Assembly: GCF_037975245.1 (NCBI RefSeq)
Contig: NC_092564.1
Span: 15,770,984-15,834,983 of the forward strand
DNA from: Apostichopus japonicus
Lineage: Eukaryota; Echinodermata; Holothuroidea; Aspidochirotida; Stichopodidae
Length of the DNA stretch: 64,000 nucleotides
Direction of reading: 5' to 3'
The notes beneath the pieces are model-generated. The model worked only from the letters and a program-made list of their open reading frames with translations, searched no databases and had not been told where the DNA came from. Position numbers and translations under genes: made by a program. This document shows positions 23,801 to 38,800 of the stretch, piece after piece; position 1 is the first letter of the stretch, and each line of letters starts with the position of its first letter.

Positions 23801-26800
23801 CAGCAGTGGGAAGTGACAGGTTGGAGGAGAGAAGGGAAATTAGGTGGGTGTGAGGGGGGGGGTGGAGGGGTGGGGTGGGAATGTGAAGGGAAGGGAATGA
23901 ACTCAATTTATATTTCTTGAATGTTGAGAGCAGTTTATCTGTTAGTAAAGTGATGAATATTATTAAAGAGACATTCTGGATTCCAGTTGGGTTCACAGGC
24001 AGTCCTTTAATTGATTTTGTTTCTGATCAAAATACTTTGTTCACACAGTCGTTCATGCCTAATAGACTGTCAAAAACACATACATACATACATACACTCA
24101 CACATACACGCACACACTCATTACATAAATACACAAACACATACATACACACCCAAACTGAGTATATAGTGCACAGGTAGAAACAACAGCATAAATGCTG
24201 GACTCATCAATATGTTACAGGATCAATATTTGAGTATATTTGAAACAACTTTCTTTACCTTGCCCCATTCGAGAAAGTTTTGTGAGCTTCCAGCTGTTCG
24301 TACAGTTCTTGTATGTGACTCAGGCCTGGTAAGAATACAAGGACAGCGCCATCTATGGCTGCATAAATTGGATCTTTATCAAGATAGAGCAAAAGTTCCT
24401 GTAAAAGAAATGTAGAGATGTCGATCAATACTCACCAATGCCAGAGACAATTACATGTTACTCAAGTTTCATTAATAACAATTTAGTAATAGGGAGGATG
24501 TCGTTACTGATATGACAAAATGAACCAAATACTCTAAAAATGGGATATAACTGAATGAGTTGTCATGAATTTATCATAGCAACCTTCCTTTTCCTGGCCA
24601 GGTGCATACATAAATTTACCATGACATACAATAGTAAAGAGTTTGTCATGCTGGGGTGCACTTCTCAATGACTTACTGTAATTAACTGTTTATTTACATC
24701 TCGCTGGGGTCTCAACATCTTGCACGGGGTCTCAGTGACTTACTATTCATAACTATATGTTTATTTTACTGTGGTCTAAATATCTTACTGTTGTTTCAGT
24801 GACTTTACTATTCATAAGTATATATTTATTTTACTGGGGTCTTAATATCTTGCTGTGGTCTCAATATCTTGCTGTGGTCTAAGTTACTTACTATTCATAA
24901 CTATTTAATTGTTTTACTGGGGTTTCAATGACTTACTATTAATAACTCTATATTTATCTTGATGTGGTCTCAGTGACTTACTATGATTAGCTCAACATTT
25001 ATCTTGCTGGGGTGCATCCTCTCTAAGCATTTCTGCGTCCTGGAGCTGTATTTGTCAGGATTCAGCCCAACCTTCAAAAACAAACAAAGACAATAAGAAT
25101 CATTGTCTGTGGTAGGATATCAAAGTGAAGAAAAACTCAAGTATTAAAAACATAACAATACCTTACTGCTATCCCATTCCCTCCACCTCTCCCCCTTCCC
25201 TCCACCTCCCACCCCCCTCCCATAGGCACCATTGCTACTATGTTACAAAACTCACCTCTTTGGTGGGTTCAGTGTTCTCTGTATCCCATCGAAGCTGATG
25301 AAGTTAAGAAACAATAATCATAGTAATATACAGTTCTTATAAAGCGCAAAAAACATTAAAAACACCTCGATGCGCTAAAAAAAAAGAGAAAAAAAAGCAC
25401 AGAAACCTAAAAAACAACACAGACAAAAATACACAACTGAAAAAGTACAGAGTAATAAGACAAATAAATTGACAAAATTGTGACCTTAATAAGCCACTGT
25501 GAAGAAGAATATTTTCAGTTGTTTCTTGAAATGTTTTGTGGACGTAGATGTGCTGATATTGACTGAAAGACACAAAATACGGCTTATAAATACACAAAAT
25601 GAAAGGAGAATACAAAAGAACAGAAAAAAGACATTCCATGGAGTGTATTCCTTGCAACAGGACTTCAATCCTGGCAAATCTATACAAAACATAACACTGA
25701 AGCATGAGTTAACGGCCCACTGGTCTGGAACCCTCTTGCACCCCTGGTGCACCCCTCGGGGCAGAGGGGCTGAAAGTGCCAGTTTGAGATGCAGAAACTA
25801 CCAATTTGTAGTTGCTCATGCAAGGTGGTAGTTTCCTCAGTGGCACTGGTTAGTTTACCACAACAGAAGCAGATTATACCACAGTGTGCCCCCGCACTGA
25901 ACTATAAATAACAGCAATCACTATATATATATATATATATATTTTGAATAATTACCTGAACCTTTGAACTATGACCTTTCATCCCTGATACTTTGACCTC
26001 CTGTGTTTGTTCTGTTACATTTGTACTTTTAATTGCGTAAGGTGAATCTGAATCTAGCTCATACCCGGTGAGCTCCAGAACATCTTCTATGTGGTGAACC
26101 TGTCACAAAACATAATATATATTCATATCGCTATTATTATTATTATTACAAATAATTACATCACAAGAAAGTATGATATAGAATGAAGGATCCTGTAATG
26201 AACAAAGTTAAACTGTTGACATACAAATGTTTTTATAGAAACTGACAAATGAATAATGATGTAAGAATGATGAGTCTTATAAAACGGTTTGTAAATATCG
26301 ACAGGTTTAAGGCACCAACCTTCTTCAGGTTTTCTCCTTAAGGGGGTTGGCAAGTCTGAGGTAATAATAACCCTACCAGAGGACCACCTTTATAACGAGA
26401 ATCATTGTCGAAGTCAGAACTAGCAATTTTAAAGTTAGCTGTTTCATGATTGCTTTGTTGAGTGGTCAAAAGTGCACAAAACACACCAGATAGACAAGGA
26501 TATCAAACACAACAGGGAAAACAGTCTATTAGTCCACAAAGCTTTGTTTCAAAGCTTTGTCTAATGGGACGCTGTCTTCCCTGATTCTGTTGGTATGGAG
26601 AATTTTGACTTACCTCCACAGGGAAGGTTCTCCCTGGTATATTTATGATTGGGCATCGTTGAAAATACGATGAGAACTTTGAACTCTCCATCGTGGCACT
26701 CATCAGGATAACCTTCAAATCTTTTCTGACTTGTAAAAGTTTCCTCAAGATTATCAGCAAAAAGTCTGACTGGACGCTCCGTTCATGTACCTGGTTGAGA

Positions 26801-29800
26801 ATGGAATATGCTCAGTCAAAGAGAGAGAGTGTATTTTACATCTTTTAAAAAACTAAATCAAGTCCACCACAATTCAAAACAAAATGTCTACATATTAGAT
26901 ATATATACATATTGGTATGAGTAAGAATATCGACCAAAATTTAGGTTAAAATTGGTGACCAATATCTTACATGCAAATTAGTTTAGGTCCATCTGGATTA
27001 AAAGTGCCGAGTCTTATATTTGGTGGCGGCAATAAACATTTAACCTACCAGACAAGTAAAATGAATATTCTGTTACTATGTGAACGTGGCTTTACCTCAT
27101 CGACGATGACATGTGAGACATTCTGTAGCTTGGGATCCAGCTGCATCTTACGCAGGAGAACACCTGTGGTACAGTAGAGGAGTCTGGTAGCGGGGCTCTG
27201 CTTGGACTCAAATCTAATCTGGTAACCACACAAACAATCCTGGACGAAGAAGAGATAATACGATATGTTCAGAGGTGTAAAGCTATCATGGAGATACAAA
27301 ACACAATCATCATCATTATACATTTCGTTTATTCATTTGTTTTTTCAAAACATATATACATCATTTCTGGCGAATACAGAGAGTTATGGAATTTGAAAGG
27401 AAGTGTATCACAAAAACCCTGGTGGGTTTATCTAGTGATACACTCCCTGTACATAGAGTACATATATATTTATATATGTTATATGTTCAATCCATAACTG
27501 ACATTGCCACTTTGATACAAGCTGTGCATACTTTGTCAATTTTCAGGAAGCAGTTAATTAATTCTTCACATGTTTTTTTTCATCACTATAGTTTCTTTGA
27601 GAGCACAATAATACCTGCAACAACAATTGATTTTGAATTTTCAAGATTTTCCTTGTGAGACCAATTTACCCCTTCTTCACCTTCCCCCTCCCCCCACACC
27701 AAGTTCGTCATTTAAAAGGTGTAATGTAAACCAATAGTATCATCTCTAAGTGTACAGACTTTTATACACAGTATAGCTGTTCCGGTGCTATCAATGATAA
27801 CATCTGTACTCTACAATGCCCCAACCACTCTTACCTTCCCTCCTGGTCCAGCCTCCTCCCCAATCTCTTGGCAGACTCGGTTGGCCAGACTGATAGCTGA
27901 AATCCTTCGTGGTTGGGTGCACATAACAAAGCTGTCAGCACCCCTGCCGGAATTGACGATATCCTAGATAACATAAAGAAAACCATATACGACATCATGC
28001 AGTAGTAAGGAATACATTGATTTATGCTGATAGGCTCCTATAAGTGGCACAGACCAACTCTGGATATGACCCAGACTTCGAAGTATCCCAATTATGTCAC
28101 ACTTCATTGTAAAGAACATAAAGAAATATAAAAAAGAATTTTCTTTTATAACTGTCAATAAACATTCCACAACGATGACATTTTCAAAGCCAATTGTTCT
28201 TTAAGTGAGGGCACACTTGCAGGCAAAAGCTTACATAGAAAAACTTCTCTTTTTGATTTGTGATTGGATCTTTGGCACAACTTACTCATAAAAGATTAGT
28301 TTTAGGGCTTTGCTTAATTTCTTGAATGACTAGTCTGTAATAGTATCCCATAATAGTAGTCTCCCAGGGATAGTCTGCAGAGCCTGATTAGGGATTTTCT
28401 TTTAATTTCTTGAATGACTAGTCTGTAATAGTATCCCATAATAGTAGTCTACTTAGGGATAGTCTGCAGAGCCTGATTAGGGATTTTCTTTTAATGTCTT
28501 GAATGACTAGTCTGTAATAGTATCCCATAATAGTAGTCTCCTTAGGGATAGTCTGAAGGGCACGATTAGGGCTTCGATCTGAATTGCTGTTTGAAGTCAG
28601 TTAATTTTTATAACTAAATGATCATATCATTTTATATGTGTTTGATATGTTTTGATTTTGATATATCGAGATAAGGTTTTCAACTAACCTCATAGAACAT
28701 CTTTCTCTTCAATATAAGTTTTAAAAATTGCCTGCTATCTGACTATCCCTTTAAAAACAGTTCAAACTTGACATCCTCCTTACCTCTAATATAAACTGTG
28801 GTATCTGTGTACTCTTCCCACTTCCTGTCTCTCCTGCGATAAGTATGACCGAGTGTTGATGAAGTTGCTCCAGGATGGCATCTTGATATTGAGAGACAGG
28901 AAGTCCTTGTCTGGACTTCCGCAGCTTCTCGAAGAGCTCTGTACCCTTTGAATTTATAGTCATCAAAAATATAATCATTATCTTGTTTCCAGAAGAGCAG
29001 AGACAAATTTTTATAAAAATTGAGCACAATGCAAATTTGAACGACAAAATATACATATTTTGTAGCTGTAAAGTACATTATAAGTTGCTATAAATTCAGA
29101 ATGGGAAGTAAACACGAGAATTTGAAAGAACGAAGAAAGCTTGAAACTTTGTATCCCTGCTATATAAATGTCTTGATTCATAAATATTTCATTTAAATAA
29201 TAAATACTTTATGCAAAATGAGGACAATGCAAATTTGCATGGCAAAATATACATATAATTTGTCCCTGTAAAGTACATTATAAGTTGCTATAAATTCAGA
29301 AACCTACTGGGAAGTAAACATGAGAATTTAAAAGAACGAAGAAAGCGTGAAACTCTGTATCCCTGCTATAAAAATGTCTTGATTAATAAATAGAATATCC
29401 TCCATCTTAAATCTGGAACTGATGAACGAACCTGTTTTTCCTTCAATAACGTTTTCAGTTTTTCACTGCTTAGTCTTGGGTGATGTCTCTTTGCAGGTGA
29501 GGGACTCTCCTCCTAGAAAATTCAAAATGGTTAAAAATATTTACTGTTTACCATAAATAGTTGGTCAGAAACAAGAAAGGCAATGCATGAAAAGTTTTTG
29601 CTTCCTTTTCGAATAGATCGATTGAAATCAGATAAGTTTTATAAGTAACGATCATTTCATTTTTCATGTTGATTTTGAGATAGCATTTTCAACTTACACC
29701 ATGGAATTTCTTCCTCTCAATGTAACTTTTTTATTGCTTGCTACCAGGTGAATATATTACTCTTTAACAAAAGAAGTCAGTTAGAAACAAGAAAGGCATT

Positions 29801-32800
29801 ACATGAAAACATTTTTGCTCCATTTGGAATAGATCGAAGCATAATAATTATATATTTACTCATACCAGGAATGTGTACATACCAGAGGAATCCTCTTCTA
29901 GTACCTATTTGTCAAAGGGCATGTATAGATTGAAGCTCTTTACCAATTTCACAACTGTACAGACAAATTTCTCGATCAAGACTTTTTTTGGGCTAATTAG
30001 GTTTCTGTATTTAGTTTGTCATGAAACAGAGAGTGATGGTGATAAAGTAAAGACTAGAAAGTTGATAAAGTTACCCCATCTGAGAAATCCTCCCATGTGT
30101 CTAGTTCGTCATCATCTGACAGCTTGCTCTTGGTTTTATTGCCTTCAGATTTGGCTTTGATTTGCTGCAAGAGTTGTCCAACGAACTGATCCCTGGGCTG
30201 GTTGGTAAAGATGTGATATGTCAGAGTTAATGACCGTTGTTTGGAGCCACCATTTTAGAACACACCTGGGTTGACAAATTTTAATGCCATGCTTCCCAAT
30301 TCATTTGTCGTGACCAAACAGCTCCGTAAAGGTTAACTTGATGAGGAAAACAGCTTTGCAGTGCAGGTCTAATTGTCAATGTAAATCAATTTTTTTTATA
30401 CCTTCTAACGACTCAACCAAAACATGTTTTTTTAAACTTCATATATATGACAGAGCACTCTCTGATTGACAGTCAACAAACATTTATCCTAACAAAATTT
30501 TACATTGTAATACATCTTAAACATGTCATTTTAGGCCAAAGAATTCTCATTTTTTTTTCCATAGAGTTTTTGTGTTGCATCTGAGAAACTGTCTTTATGG
30601 TCCATTTATTAGACTATACAGTCGAGTCGTTTAATCGATGAGCCACGGCTGTTTGAAGGATGATTTCTCAAACATTAAAAGTGATATAGAAACACAACCT
30701 AGCATGACAGCACTGTCTATTCAATGGTCTACAATGCACCAAACTTTTTGCCTACACTCATCCATTAAACTCTAAAAGTTAACAACTATGACACTCAGGA
30801 GTTGTTACCATTAAATGTACACTTCCTTCATGAGTATGGATCACAACTAGTCTGGGCAAAACACAACATGAGTTGACAAGGAAAATAAATTGCGATATAA
30901 TCGCTGTAGAGGAGTATAAAATTGCAGGAGAGATCTTCAAAACAACAAACATATACATGAATTGGTAATATCAAAACAGGATTATGTTCCAATCAAAACC
31001 TTATTTTATAGCACCTTGAAAACCCATAAAACAGGCAGGTTTGTTTAATTAAAAATTTGATGTGCCTTACATTATCAGTTTCCAAGAATATTATGTCACT
31101 TTTCTGAGAGACTGGAGTACAAAACTTTTTTTCTTATTGCACTAAAGAACTGAGCACTCTTTGAGGCTTGCTGTTAAATTTGACACAACTAAAGTGTAAG
31201 AGGATATAAATGGGCTGCCAAGAAAACAATCAGAAAAATAAATAAATGTGCTGCTCTGTCATTGGCAAGTTCAACCTGTTTAATTAGAAAATCAATATAC
31301 AGACCCAGAACATTCTCAATTTATAGCATGATGGGTGGATAATCTTCAACATTAAAATGCTCACTTTATTTTGTTCAGACTTCTTTGCCTCTTTTGCTTC
31401 TTTATCGGCGGTCATCCATTCCAGCCAGACATCTCTGTATGGAGGAGGCAGTAGCTGATGGATGGACTGAAAGATCAAATTCATCTTGAGAAGTTGGTTG
31501 CATTTGCGGGGTAAAGTGCTCTCTCCGTGAAAATAAAATGACATTGCATCAGCTCTTTCTTTTTTCGGTTAATTTAATGTCAAAAAAGACGCTTGTGAAA
31601 TCTTGAGAAAGCTAGTAACATTTACAACAAATAACAACAGTTAGCCAAGATCTTCCTTTCCAACCTGGGAAGCAGCCATCCCAAGGGAATCTGTGAAAAC
31701 TTTTGCAGGGTCTGTCCACCAAGAAGGAATCTGTCAACATTTTACATCTAATAAAATGGGTTGAAGTCGTTACTAGCATTTATTGTTGAAGCTAATCACC
31801 AGCTATCAAATTACACCTTAGATAAGAAGAAAACATTCGCAGGATGGCAGAAGTGAGAAACTGACTGAAGTTGAGCATAGTCATGAACAAAAAGACAAAC
31901 TATAAAAATTAGGCATAAACATTTAAGGTCACAAGTTAAGAAATACACAATTGAAAAAGTCACCTGTCCTGGAGCTAGTTTGTAGAGAGCTAAGATACTT
32001 GCTAGATGCTGAGCTTCAATTCCAGTTGGGGTGAGGATGTCAGGGCAGACCACCAGGGGGTCCTGTTTACCCCTTTCTACTTTAAGTCTGAAATGAACAG
32101 AGGTTGAAATAGTTCTGATGACAATTAGCAAAAAAAAAATAAACCACAAAACTTTCAAAATTGCAGAAAGTCACAAAACAATCACTTCTCTTTGTAAAAT
32201 GTTATTCAAACATGACAGGATACTCTATAACAGAGAAACACACAGCTATATATACAATATATAAATATATATAATAATATATAAATATATATAGAGGATG
32301 AAATAAGAGGCAGAGTGAAATATTTGTTTCTTCATAAACTATTCTGCAACATTTGTAACAAAAAACAAAGGGTATGTCTTAGGTGAACTTGCTCCAATTT
32401 GCACTGAAACACTAACATATGATTGAAGTGAAAACACATTAAGAATATTGCAAGAATGTTGGACAAATAATGCCACTTAATGGGAGGCACTCTTTCAATT
32501 TCAGTACACAGACAGTGTCTTATAAAGGAGATATAAGTTTACTTATGGCACAATCCATCATATCAATAGATGGGGCTGTCATACCGGCCCTAACGTGCAT
32601 TGATCTGAACTGTTTAAAGATTTAAAAAAATTAAAATTAAAATTAAATTAAAAGATTTTGTATAGCGTCGAATAAGAGTGACACACTCGCGTGAAAGCGC
32701 TTTATACGAGCTGTTTCAATATTGTTTGAAGAGATTAAGTTCAGAGGCAGCTTCAAACTGCACAACAATATCTAAACACTAACGTATTCTATGGAACTGA

Positions 32801-35800
32801 TATTACAATTCTACTGGTGTACCAACAACTTACTTGCATTTGAAATTATTTTTGACGGAGATTTTGTTATATTTGGGAGGGTTGGTCTTGGGGTGATTTC
32901 TGCGGCACCAGTCGATCAGGAACTGTTTTGGTGATTTTCCCGTCCATGTTTTCTGTGTGTACTCAAAGCTTCGTATATCTTCCTGGGTGGCTTTCTTCTT
33001 TGGGGCTGTGATGGAAAACCAAAGGAAACTTTGTCAAACCTATTATTCATCTGAGCGGAACGGACAGGTAATGAGTATGGCTAGAATTCTATAGCCCCAA
33101 AAACAGTAATGACTGTTCTTGCACCCTATATTACACCTTTCCCAGCTAGTGGGTACATGTAATACCCTGCCCACTACTCAAAGAGAAAGGAAGAAAGGAC
33201 CACTATATGAAGAGAGGCTCAGGTAGGAATCAAGATACCAGTCATAGAAATCATTTCTTCCAAGTTTTTTAAATATAAAATATAAAAATAGGGAGAAGAG
33301 GAAGAGGGGAGGGAGGGGGAAGGTGGGATGGAAGCACATCATAAAGTTGGATTTGTACTCAATCATTGGCTCATGATCTATTGCAAGTATTCTCAAAATT
33401 TAAATTTTTTTGAAGGGCCAAAGAGAAATAACGGTTGAAGCAATGGGCCAGAGAATTCTACCCACAAATCTCACATACCTAGCCTTAGCAATGTGCAGGG
33501 TAGGAAGGTACAGTGCTGAAGATGATATTAAAGGTATTAAGGGCCCGCATACCTGACTAGTGCAAGATCGTAGCACTGCAGGCCCAAATGAAATCTACTG
33601 CAGGCCAGATATGACCTGTACGCTGCCTATTGAGAATCCAAAAGGCCAACGTTTTACAATCATGACCCCATGTCAGATTAATACTCCGCAAGTAGATGTA
33701 TACCGACATTAAGCATTGACCAACCTGGTTCTTTTGGTTTAGCAGCTTCGGCTTCGGCAGAGTTGAACAACGAAAGTGCGCCCTCTATATTATCGGAGTT
33801 GTCTTCCTTGACTTTCTCTGGTTTGTCACTTTCCTTCTTCTCTGACATTTTTACTTCTTCTTGGTTAGTATCCTTTGCGATAGCAGATATTTTCACCCTG
33901 GGATCAAAGTTGCTGTGTTCTTCTAGTTTTTTCAGGTCTGAAATTGGATGAGAACCACCACACACAGTCACAGGTAAGGAAATCACTACAAATCCTGCCG
34001 ATGCACTCACATTGATAGAATGTAGTGATGAGAGTCATTTTCGTTCAGCAAATATAAGTGAACAAAACAGGGTTAAAAATATGTCCTTTTATAGAGGACC
34101 ATGACCTCCCAGATTAATTTAGGCAATATTCACTTCAGGATCTCTTCTCCTCTTTTTCAAATTAGTAAATAAGAGATTCCTTACCTCATTAATTCCTTGG
34201 TGATAGATACGTTTGAATATTTTACCAGTCAATAGACTTACCCCTGTGGTACTTGGCAATTTGGTGTCCAGCCTCTTTCTGAAGCTTTGCATCTCCACGT
34301 CTCTTTGCATCTTGGGCCACTGTTTGACAGTCGAACAGTTTTGCGGTCAGTTCAAGATACTGCTCATTCTGGTGTTCATTAATATAGAGGGGATAAGTTA
34401 ATGTGACGTTCCTTCATTTCTTTGCATATGTTTCATCCAGTGAAACTTTAGAAATATACATATAGATATTAATACAATGATTTTGAAACAACAATACTAA
34501 TAAGCATTTGATATAAATCATAGTTAAATAATTAGTCTTATTAATATACAAGAAAGTAGAATCAAACAAACATTGTTTATAGGCAGAAAAAAAAATGAAT
34601 ACAACAGTGAATTTATATTTGAAGACACAAAAGAACAGGCTTGGAAGTGACATGTTCCTAACAAAATGGGTTCTGAAAAGTTGGGTGTAATTTAAAGGAT
34701 TTCTACAATTGTAATGTAGTTATGTATTTGCATATGTTAATCACATAAGCAGAGCAGATGTAATGATGAAATACGATATATTAAAGGAGACACTTTTACC
34801 ATTTTATAAGTTCTTGTTAAAAGACTTCTATTAAAGGTTACTTCTTCTATTAAAGGTTACTTAAAAATGTCACTTTAAAAGAAAAAGTTATTTCAACCAC
34901 AGGTCACTTACAGGATCAATTTCCTGCTTAGAGATCACACTCTCCTCCTCGTCTTCCTCGGATTCACTGCATTCTTCCGCATATCTTAAAGTCCATTCCT
35001 TGATTGACATCTTGCTGTCTCCTGAGGACGTCTGTTCCTGTAAACAGAATGGAGCTTTGCAGATGCTCAAAGGGTGTGAAGACTTGCACAAAAACGTCTA
35101 ATGCCGGTAATCTGACCTAGTTTCGAATTAGGTGTAACGGAAGTGTTAGACACCACCATCGATCCCAGAAAATACACACACAGCTTGCTACCGTCGGTAA
35201 TTAGACACTAGTGTACAGTCAGTGCATACAGCTGCGGTCAATACCCACAGCACAGTGTACAAACAATACAGCGATGGACATCTCAGGTCCAGCTAAAGAT
35301 AACAAGGTATCACGTTTCATTACTGTCTGCATTTTGTAGCGACACGAACAAAACGTCATTTGCAAGCAACAGAAAATTAACTTTTTCAGATGGCCACAGT
35401 TTGGGGCGAGTCTTCAATGCCTTTAACACTGCCAACAATATGAACAGCTTCCATGTGTGGTTTAAGTAAAAGGAATTATCCGATGAAAGACAATGGTGCC
35501 ATTTAGAAGGAAAAGTTGCATCAACATCAATATGTGTCAATATTTATAGCTTTATCTGGATATCATGAATTACCACAAATTTTTAAAAGGAATTTTTTTT
35601 TTTTGGTTAATGAAAGGATATGATAACATTACATAGGAACAGCTGTCATTCTCTACAATAACCAAAGTCCACTCATTAATAATACATTCTCATATTGTAG
35701 GTGTCCACAAGAGAATTCTCTGAGTACCTTTTATAGTTAAATCAATGTATATCAAACATGCCACATCCTTAAAGATTTGATACTTTTTATCATTTTTTGG

Positions 35801-38800
35801 GCAATTTGTGGGATGTCTGAAATAAATATATGAAAAGTGTTCTTTCTGTGTCAAAACTTGCAGACTCTTCTAACAGCACAAGAGAGGAATTTGCACTGTT
35901 CGAATTTTTTTTTTTCAACACAAGTGACTTAACATTGAATTATTGAACCCACTGATCATGCTGCTAGCCAAACCTACCTTTGTTTTCTTTGGTTCTGGGG
36001 CTACAGTTTGTTTTTGAGGCGGGGTGGCAGGTGGTCGTTTCCGATCCTCTTCTTTGAACCTGGCTCGAATTTTCTCTTTTGCTTTGACATCCATTGCAAA
36101 ATTCTCAGAGAAACCCTCAGGGAGCTCATCTTTAATAAATTTTAAATCAATAAAAATGGTTTAGCCTCTCTAAAACAATTTATAATCCAAAGTATGATAT
36201 TTGTTCATAGGTTATTATCAAAAATTCTTCTTAGAAAATATTGATCTTGTAATGAAAACATGTAGCCACTTTGTACCCATTGAAATGTGTAGGAATTGAC
36301 ACAGAATATGAATTATCGATAACTTATTCCACACAACATGGAAGTTGTGCAGAGAGGTTATTCCATTCACTCAACAGGGTACAAATAAGTGAAGTGCACT
36401 ACACATTGGTGTGTAATGGCAGTTGGCACAAGAGTTACTGTAATGAGATATTGTCCGCATATTTGAATCGGACAATTTTTTATTTTTCATTTTCCAAGAT
36501 ACCATAATTAACTTCTCTATCGTTCCTTTTTACCAAGTTTTAATAAATGACTAACAAGTTTTATACAAAAAGGTTTAGATTAAAATGATACTATGCCTGA
36601 TATGGATAGTTGTAACGTTCAGGTACAAGAAATTATCAGATCTTTTTATTCTATTTTTCCAGCTGGGTATAATTTACACAGAAACATACTGATAATAAAC
36701 ATGAAAGAAATGATCGTTGGGTTTATGAACAGTTTCATTGGCAGACGAGAATAACAAGACAAGAAATTAGTCCTTTTGGCTCCTCACCGTTATTTGAATT
36801 CAAACAAAGCCAGTCAAGTGCATCATTCAAATCCCCTCCTAATCCAATCGTGTTCTTCATTGCATCTGTAATCTGAGCATGCTTGAAACCCACAGAACTA
36901 AGAGAATTGTATAAATCCTATAAATGATAAAAGTATAAAAAAAAAATTGTATGCAAAATATAACTATAATATATAAGTATTTAATTATATAAATGCGGTG
37001 AATATTAAATTGTAGAATTTAACATGCTTTTCTGATTTCTTGAAATATTTGCTAGAATGACACAGAAGAGGTCAATTGTGGCTAAACTTTTACCACTTAC
37101 ATATAACTGCATCCGATTGAGACTCAATAAGACACTTTGCTTTATTTAATTGTAATCATCAATGTAAGATTCATTTGGAGACACTCTAGGGATATAGCTC
37201 TTGAAACTTCTATCAGTTTTAATAGCTTAAAATTGGGGGATACTAATGGATAACAGAGCTTCAGGTGAGACAAATCAGCATTAGATCAAGGGGGGAGGTG
37301 GAGGGGGAGGGGAATGGAGAGGGGAGGGGGAGGGAGGCAGCTGAGTCATCCCACTACTCTGATAAACATATAACAATATGAACAAATATAACACAACTAG
37401 AGGTGACCTCCATAGGAAGTACTGTTGATTATAAATCATCAAACCATAGTGATCAACAACAAAATGATGAATTGATGAAATCTTAATTTTTGATATATTG
37501 CAGATCTACAAGTCTTCAAAAGCAACTTCAAATCATTGCAGGTTATATTCACTTTGTTATGAAGAAGTAAACAGAAGATAAAATTAATCTAGATCTACTT
37601 CCCTCTCTGATGACACATTCATGCAAGCAAAAGAAAGACGAGTAAGGTAACAAAGTTATAACCAGCTGTGGACCCATGGGGAGAATGGGGGGGTGGAAGG
37701 TTGTCAGTGTCAATCCCACGCAGAATATTGAAAGTATTATTAACACAACCGGCGTATAAACCTTAATATAGACCTAATATATAGCTTAAATAAGCCTAGA
37801 ATGCACCATTACATGCCCAAGACTATTTTTTTTTAAGGAGTACACCCAAAACTCACTAATAGGGGGAGGGGGCCTCAATGAACACAGGGCAAACTCCCTT
37901 GTTTTTACAATCCTTGATCCGCCCCTGACAACCAACTGCAATCTATTTTAAAATCTGAGTAATCAAAACCATCACCAAAGAGACACTTAGTGGATGCAAA
38001 GGTGAGAAACCGATAGAGGCATCAAAATTACCGTTAATTTCTTTGTTGTTAACCTCTTTGAAACATTTCTGTAATCAGCCTGAGCTTGTTTAAATTGTAG
38101 AATTTCCTTCACGATGCTCTTCTCAAGATTGGTTGGTAATGTTACCTAAATGAATATCAAAAACAAAAACAAATAATTCAGTCATGTTGTTGAATATGAT
38201 GTAAGCTTTTACTCGCAAAGCAGAGCTAATAGTGTCCCACCGAATAAACATATTTTTGTTAACTTGTTGTTGTTGGTGAATACTCTACTATATTCCCTTT
38301 TGTTGAAGTACAAAATAAATGCTATTCATCATCATGTGATAACAGGAGGGATTATTCCACGAAAGACAATGACCAAACTTAATAAATATTCTGCTTTCAT
38401 TAGGTGGCCTGGCAGGGACATTGTAACTTCATTGAATATGACTGACTGCATCCCACAGCAGGTCACATCACTCACATGCAATGAAAAAACTACTACCAGT
38501 TACCACCAGTGGAGTCAAAATCCAGGTTGGTCTCTGGGTCCTCTGTTTGAATTATTCACTTCCTTCACATTATGAACATGAGGATACATTTTACTTCATG
38601 TCATATATCCCCTAATTGACCCCAGCCCCAGGGTTGAACTTCCATCCCTCTCACCAGGTCTGGCTACAGTTACATGTCTTAAGTTATGAAGAACAGAATC
38701 TACCTTACCAAACTTCCAAATACCGCAAAGATGGTTCACATATATGCTTTGATGCAATGTACTATAAATTTTGACTGTACCTTTAAGATGGTAGGGTCTT

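Noticed and set aside
25337-25831. Overlapping open frames of up to 122 codons on both strands in a DHX29 intron
   Set aside because: The sequence is A- or T-rich and biased, has no homology, and conflicts with the well-supported DHX29 splicing around it.
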